Below are positions 63,501 to 64,000 of a DNA stretch of 64,000 nt, piece after piece. The DNA comes from Streptococcaceae bacterium (GTDB lineage: Bacteria > Bacillota > Bacilli > Lactobacillales > Streptococcaceae), in assembly GCA_902363395.1 (NCBI GenBank), contig CABIZZ010000001.1, positions 124,001-188,000 of the forward strand. The letters run 5' to 3'. The notes beneath the pieces are model-generated. The model saw only the letters and a list, made by a program, of their open reading frames with translations, ran no database searches and was not told the origin of the DNA. Position numbers and translations under genes: made by a program. Position 1 is the first letter of the stretch; each line of letters begins with the position of its first letter.

Positions 63501-64000
63501 ATGTGGTGAAAGAGTTGACAGCACCAGAAGGTTACCAATTGTCAACGATTTCAATCACAGTTTCTGCGTCAGAATTGAATGCTGCTGCAGACTTGGTAGT
63601 TGATAAGGGTAGTGTGGTGAATAAACCATTTACGGCTATCCCACCAACACCACCAGTTAATGACATGCCAGAAGCTAAACTTTACACTATCCAACTTCAC
63701 AAGGTTGATGGTGAAGGCAAAGCTTTGGAAGGAGCTGTTTTCGGCCTATTCGAAAAGGATGGTACAACTCCAGTTGCCAACCCTTACGGCGAAGGTCAAG
63801 CGACAGCAACTTCAGATGCTAATGGTCTTGTCAGCTTTGTAGGCTTTGAAGCTAAGGACTATGTAGTGAAAGAATTGACAGCACCGAAAGGTTACCAACT
63901 TTTAGATGCTCCAATCAAGATCTCAGCAGCAGATTTTGAAGCAGCGAAGGATTTGGTTCTAGACAAAGGAAATGTTGTCAATGAGAAAACTCCAAACAAC
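60596..64000 (+). CDS. Surface adhesin with pilin-type isopeptide domains and 120-residue SpaA repeats, 3' end outside window
   Basis: At least 1135 residues, open to the window edge. The ATG at 60596 is preferred over the adjacent 60593 for spacing from AAGGAG. Signal peptide IILTLVLVLASVFGLS..SAHA. An adhesin head with two beta domains (~30-330). A SpaA domain (NLKKVDSQDENTALAGAEFNVI..LVETKAPEGYELD). Two Spy0128/FctA-like pilin domains (ELNKALTGRDLVDGEFSFELY..YTVKEV and SASKILEGRALKDGEFSF). Then four 120-residue SpaA-type repeats (~656 on) joined by IPPTPP linkers. The Lys/Asn/Glu pattern predicts isopeptide crosslinks. A wall anchor is expected beyond the edge; no sortase is in view. Confidence 0.9.
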   Translation, partial: MKKSLKIILTLVLVLASVFGLSKIRSAHADGATGKIQITSKTITPAKSPVDQYTDIKVDLTFNVPQEVKSGDQAVITLPQNLKFISDQTFDVMSPDGKSVVAKAVINAANKTITLTYENYVETKSNISGSMFFAVRVEPATESPSKVPITLNVDNNPVPVGKVDFVVDPGNAEKTLDKVSWGTETLADGSITRQYEVRVNAANAALTEAVVSDQLQTEGMSYVEDSFVIKKGNWVVNSSHKLDLKNGQVASLPVEFGADKKSFKVSLGNVAQGEGYSIVYKVKIPYTPANGEKFLNNVTLNAQKVVETKSNPFVYQTAGGEAQGYTFSINLKKVDSQDENTALAGAEFNVIRVATGAVVGKLTTNANGEASIGGLLNTAYQLVETKAPEGYELDATPIEVKAEDFGTTKTALKKVTNKKIVKEPTPTSAVIELNKALTGRDLVDGEFSFELYEGTNKLQTVTNKSGKVTFESISYTAEGEHTYTVKEVKGTTPGITYDTAEKQVTVKVTKDGDNLKATVVYPESKVFANTYSAPSPAKAQISASKILEGRALKDGEFSFTLLDEAGKVLQTKQNAADGSVAFDEISYSQEDAGKTFHYTIKEVIPTSQEKGMTYDKASIEVTVTVTKDEASNTINATVAYGEKKSFINTFVTSEIPPTPPTVDKPEAKLYTIQLHKVNGEGQALAGAVFGLFEADGVTAVANPYGEGQATATSDASGLVSFVGFAAKDYVVKELTAPEGYQLSTASITVSEAELTAATELVVDKGNVVNKPFAEIPPTPPVVEKPEVTVYSIQLHKVNNEGQVLAGAVFGLFEADGTTPVANPYGEGQATATSDANGLVTFTGLVAKDYVVKEITAPEGYQLSEEAITVSSSQLIASTDQVLDQGKVVNKPFTAIPPTPPVVEKPEVKLYTIQLHKVNAENRALAGAVFGLFEADGVTPVANPYGEGQATATSDANGLVSFVGFTAKDYVVKELTAPEGYQLSTISITVSASELNAAADLVVDKGSVVNKPFTAIPPTPPVNDMPEAKLYTIQLHKVDGEGKALEGAVFGLFEKDGTTPVANPYGEGQATATSDANGLVSFVGFEAKDYVVKELTAPKGYQLLDAPIKISAADFEAAKDLVLDKGNVVNEKTPNN
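62561..64000 (+). repeat. Four 360-bp tandem repeats in the adhesin gene
   Basis: The linker CCACCAACACCACC recurs at 62561, 62921, 63281 and 63641, an exact 360-bp period (120 codons). Each unit encodes YTIQLHKV, then LAGAVFGLFEADG, ANPYGEGQATATSDA and DYVVKE. The array reaches the window edge, where the linker changes to EKTPNN, so the true copy number is unknown. Confidence 0.93.

Overview
The window reads as a stretch of chromosome from an oral Streptococcus. The evidence is low-to-moderate G+C, YSIRK and LPXTG surface proteins, a Pht histidine-triad protein behind an AdcR site, a CiaR-type small RNA, a short SRP RNA and the ctsR-clpC, rpsB-tsf and secE-nusG neighbourhoods. A mitis/sanguinis-group species, perhaps S. 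parasanguinis-like, is the best guess; the species call is inference.

Layout. 1-4.8 kb: 3' part of a large Cna_B-repeat LPXTG adhesin. 5.1-9.4 kb: zinc-acquisition operon (adcAII and pht) behind two AdcR boxes. 9.4-16.2 kb: pseudouridine synthase and pbp2a diverging from apparently leaderless promoters, a zinc metallopeptidase, rpmG-secE, nusG, a lipoprotein and tRNA-Cys. 16.4-19.2 kb: rpsB-tsf and a small membrane protein. 19.5-30.2 kb: two giant wall-anchored glycosidases, a BgaA-type beta-galactosidase and a GH29 alpha-L-fucosidase, behind a promoter with a CcpA cre site. 30.3-35.1 kb: CtsR-controlled ctsR-clpC with an ECF-type S component and DUF4430 lipoprotein attached, then an orphan lipoprotein with a striking operator-like palindrome. 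35.2-38 kb: nadR-pnuC-nrtR, an NAD salvage operon with its own regulator. 38-43 kb: dusB, hslO, a decayed ADP-ribosylglycohydrolase gene and gshF. 43-47 kb: purA, a CiaR-driven csRNA, tadA, SRP RNA and pgi. 47.1-52.2 kb: five consecutive, divergent single-pass membrane proteins with related exported domains. 52.3-55.5 kb: dapH, an N-acetyl-diaminopimelate deacetylase, a folate enzyme and a rhomboid protease. 55.7-60.4 kb: an LPXTG-anchored C69 dipeptidase, galU and gpsA. 60.6-64 kb: 5' part of another surface adhesin with pilin-type isopeptide domains and four exact-period 360-bp repeats, running off the edge.

The genes fall into three themes. One is surface colonisation and host-glycan foraging: two adhesins, BgaA, the fucosidase and the anchored peptidase. 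One is metal and cofactor economy: AdcR/AdcAII/Pht, NAD salvage, glutathione and the ECF module. The third is housekeeping translation and wall genes. The most novel-looking items are the five-gene paralogous membrane-protein cluster (with a lipoprotein cousin at 15.3 kb), a roughly 180-bp structured MITE-like repeat present three times and encoding the C-terminus of the pseudouridine synthase, the csRNA between purA and tadA, and the divergent leaderless promoters of rluD-like and pbp2a.
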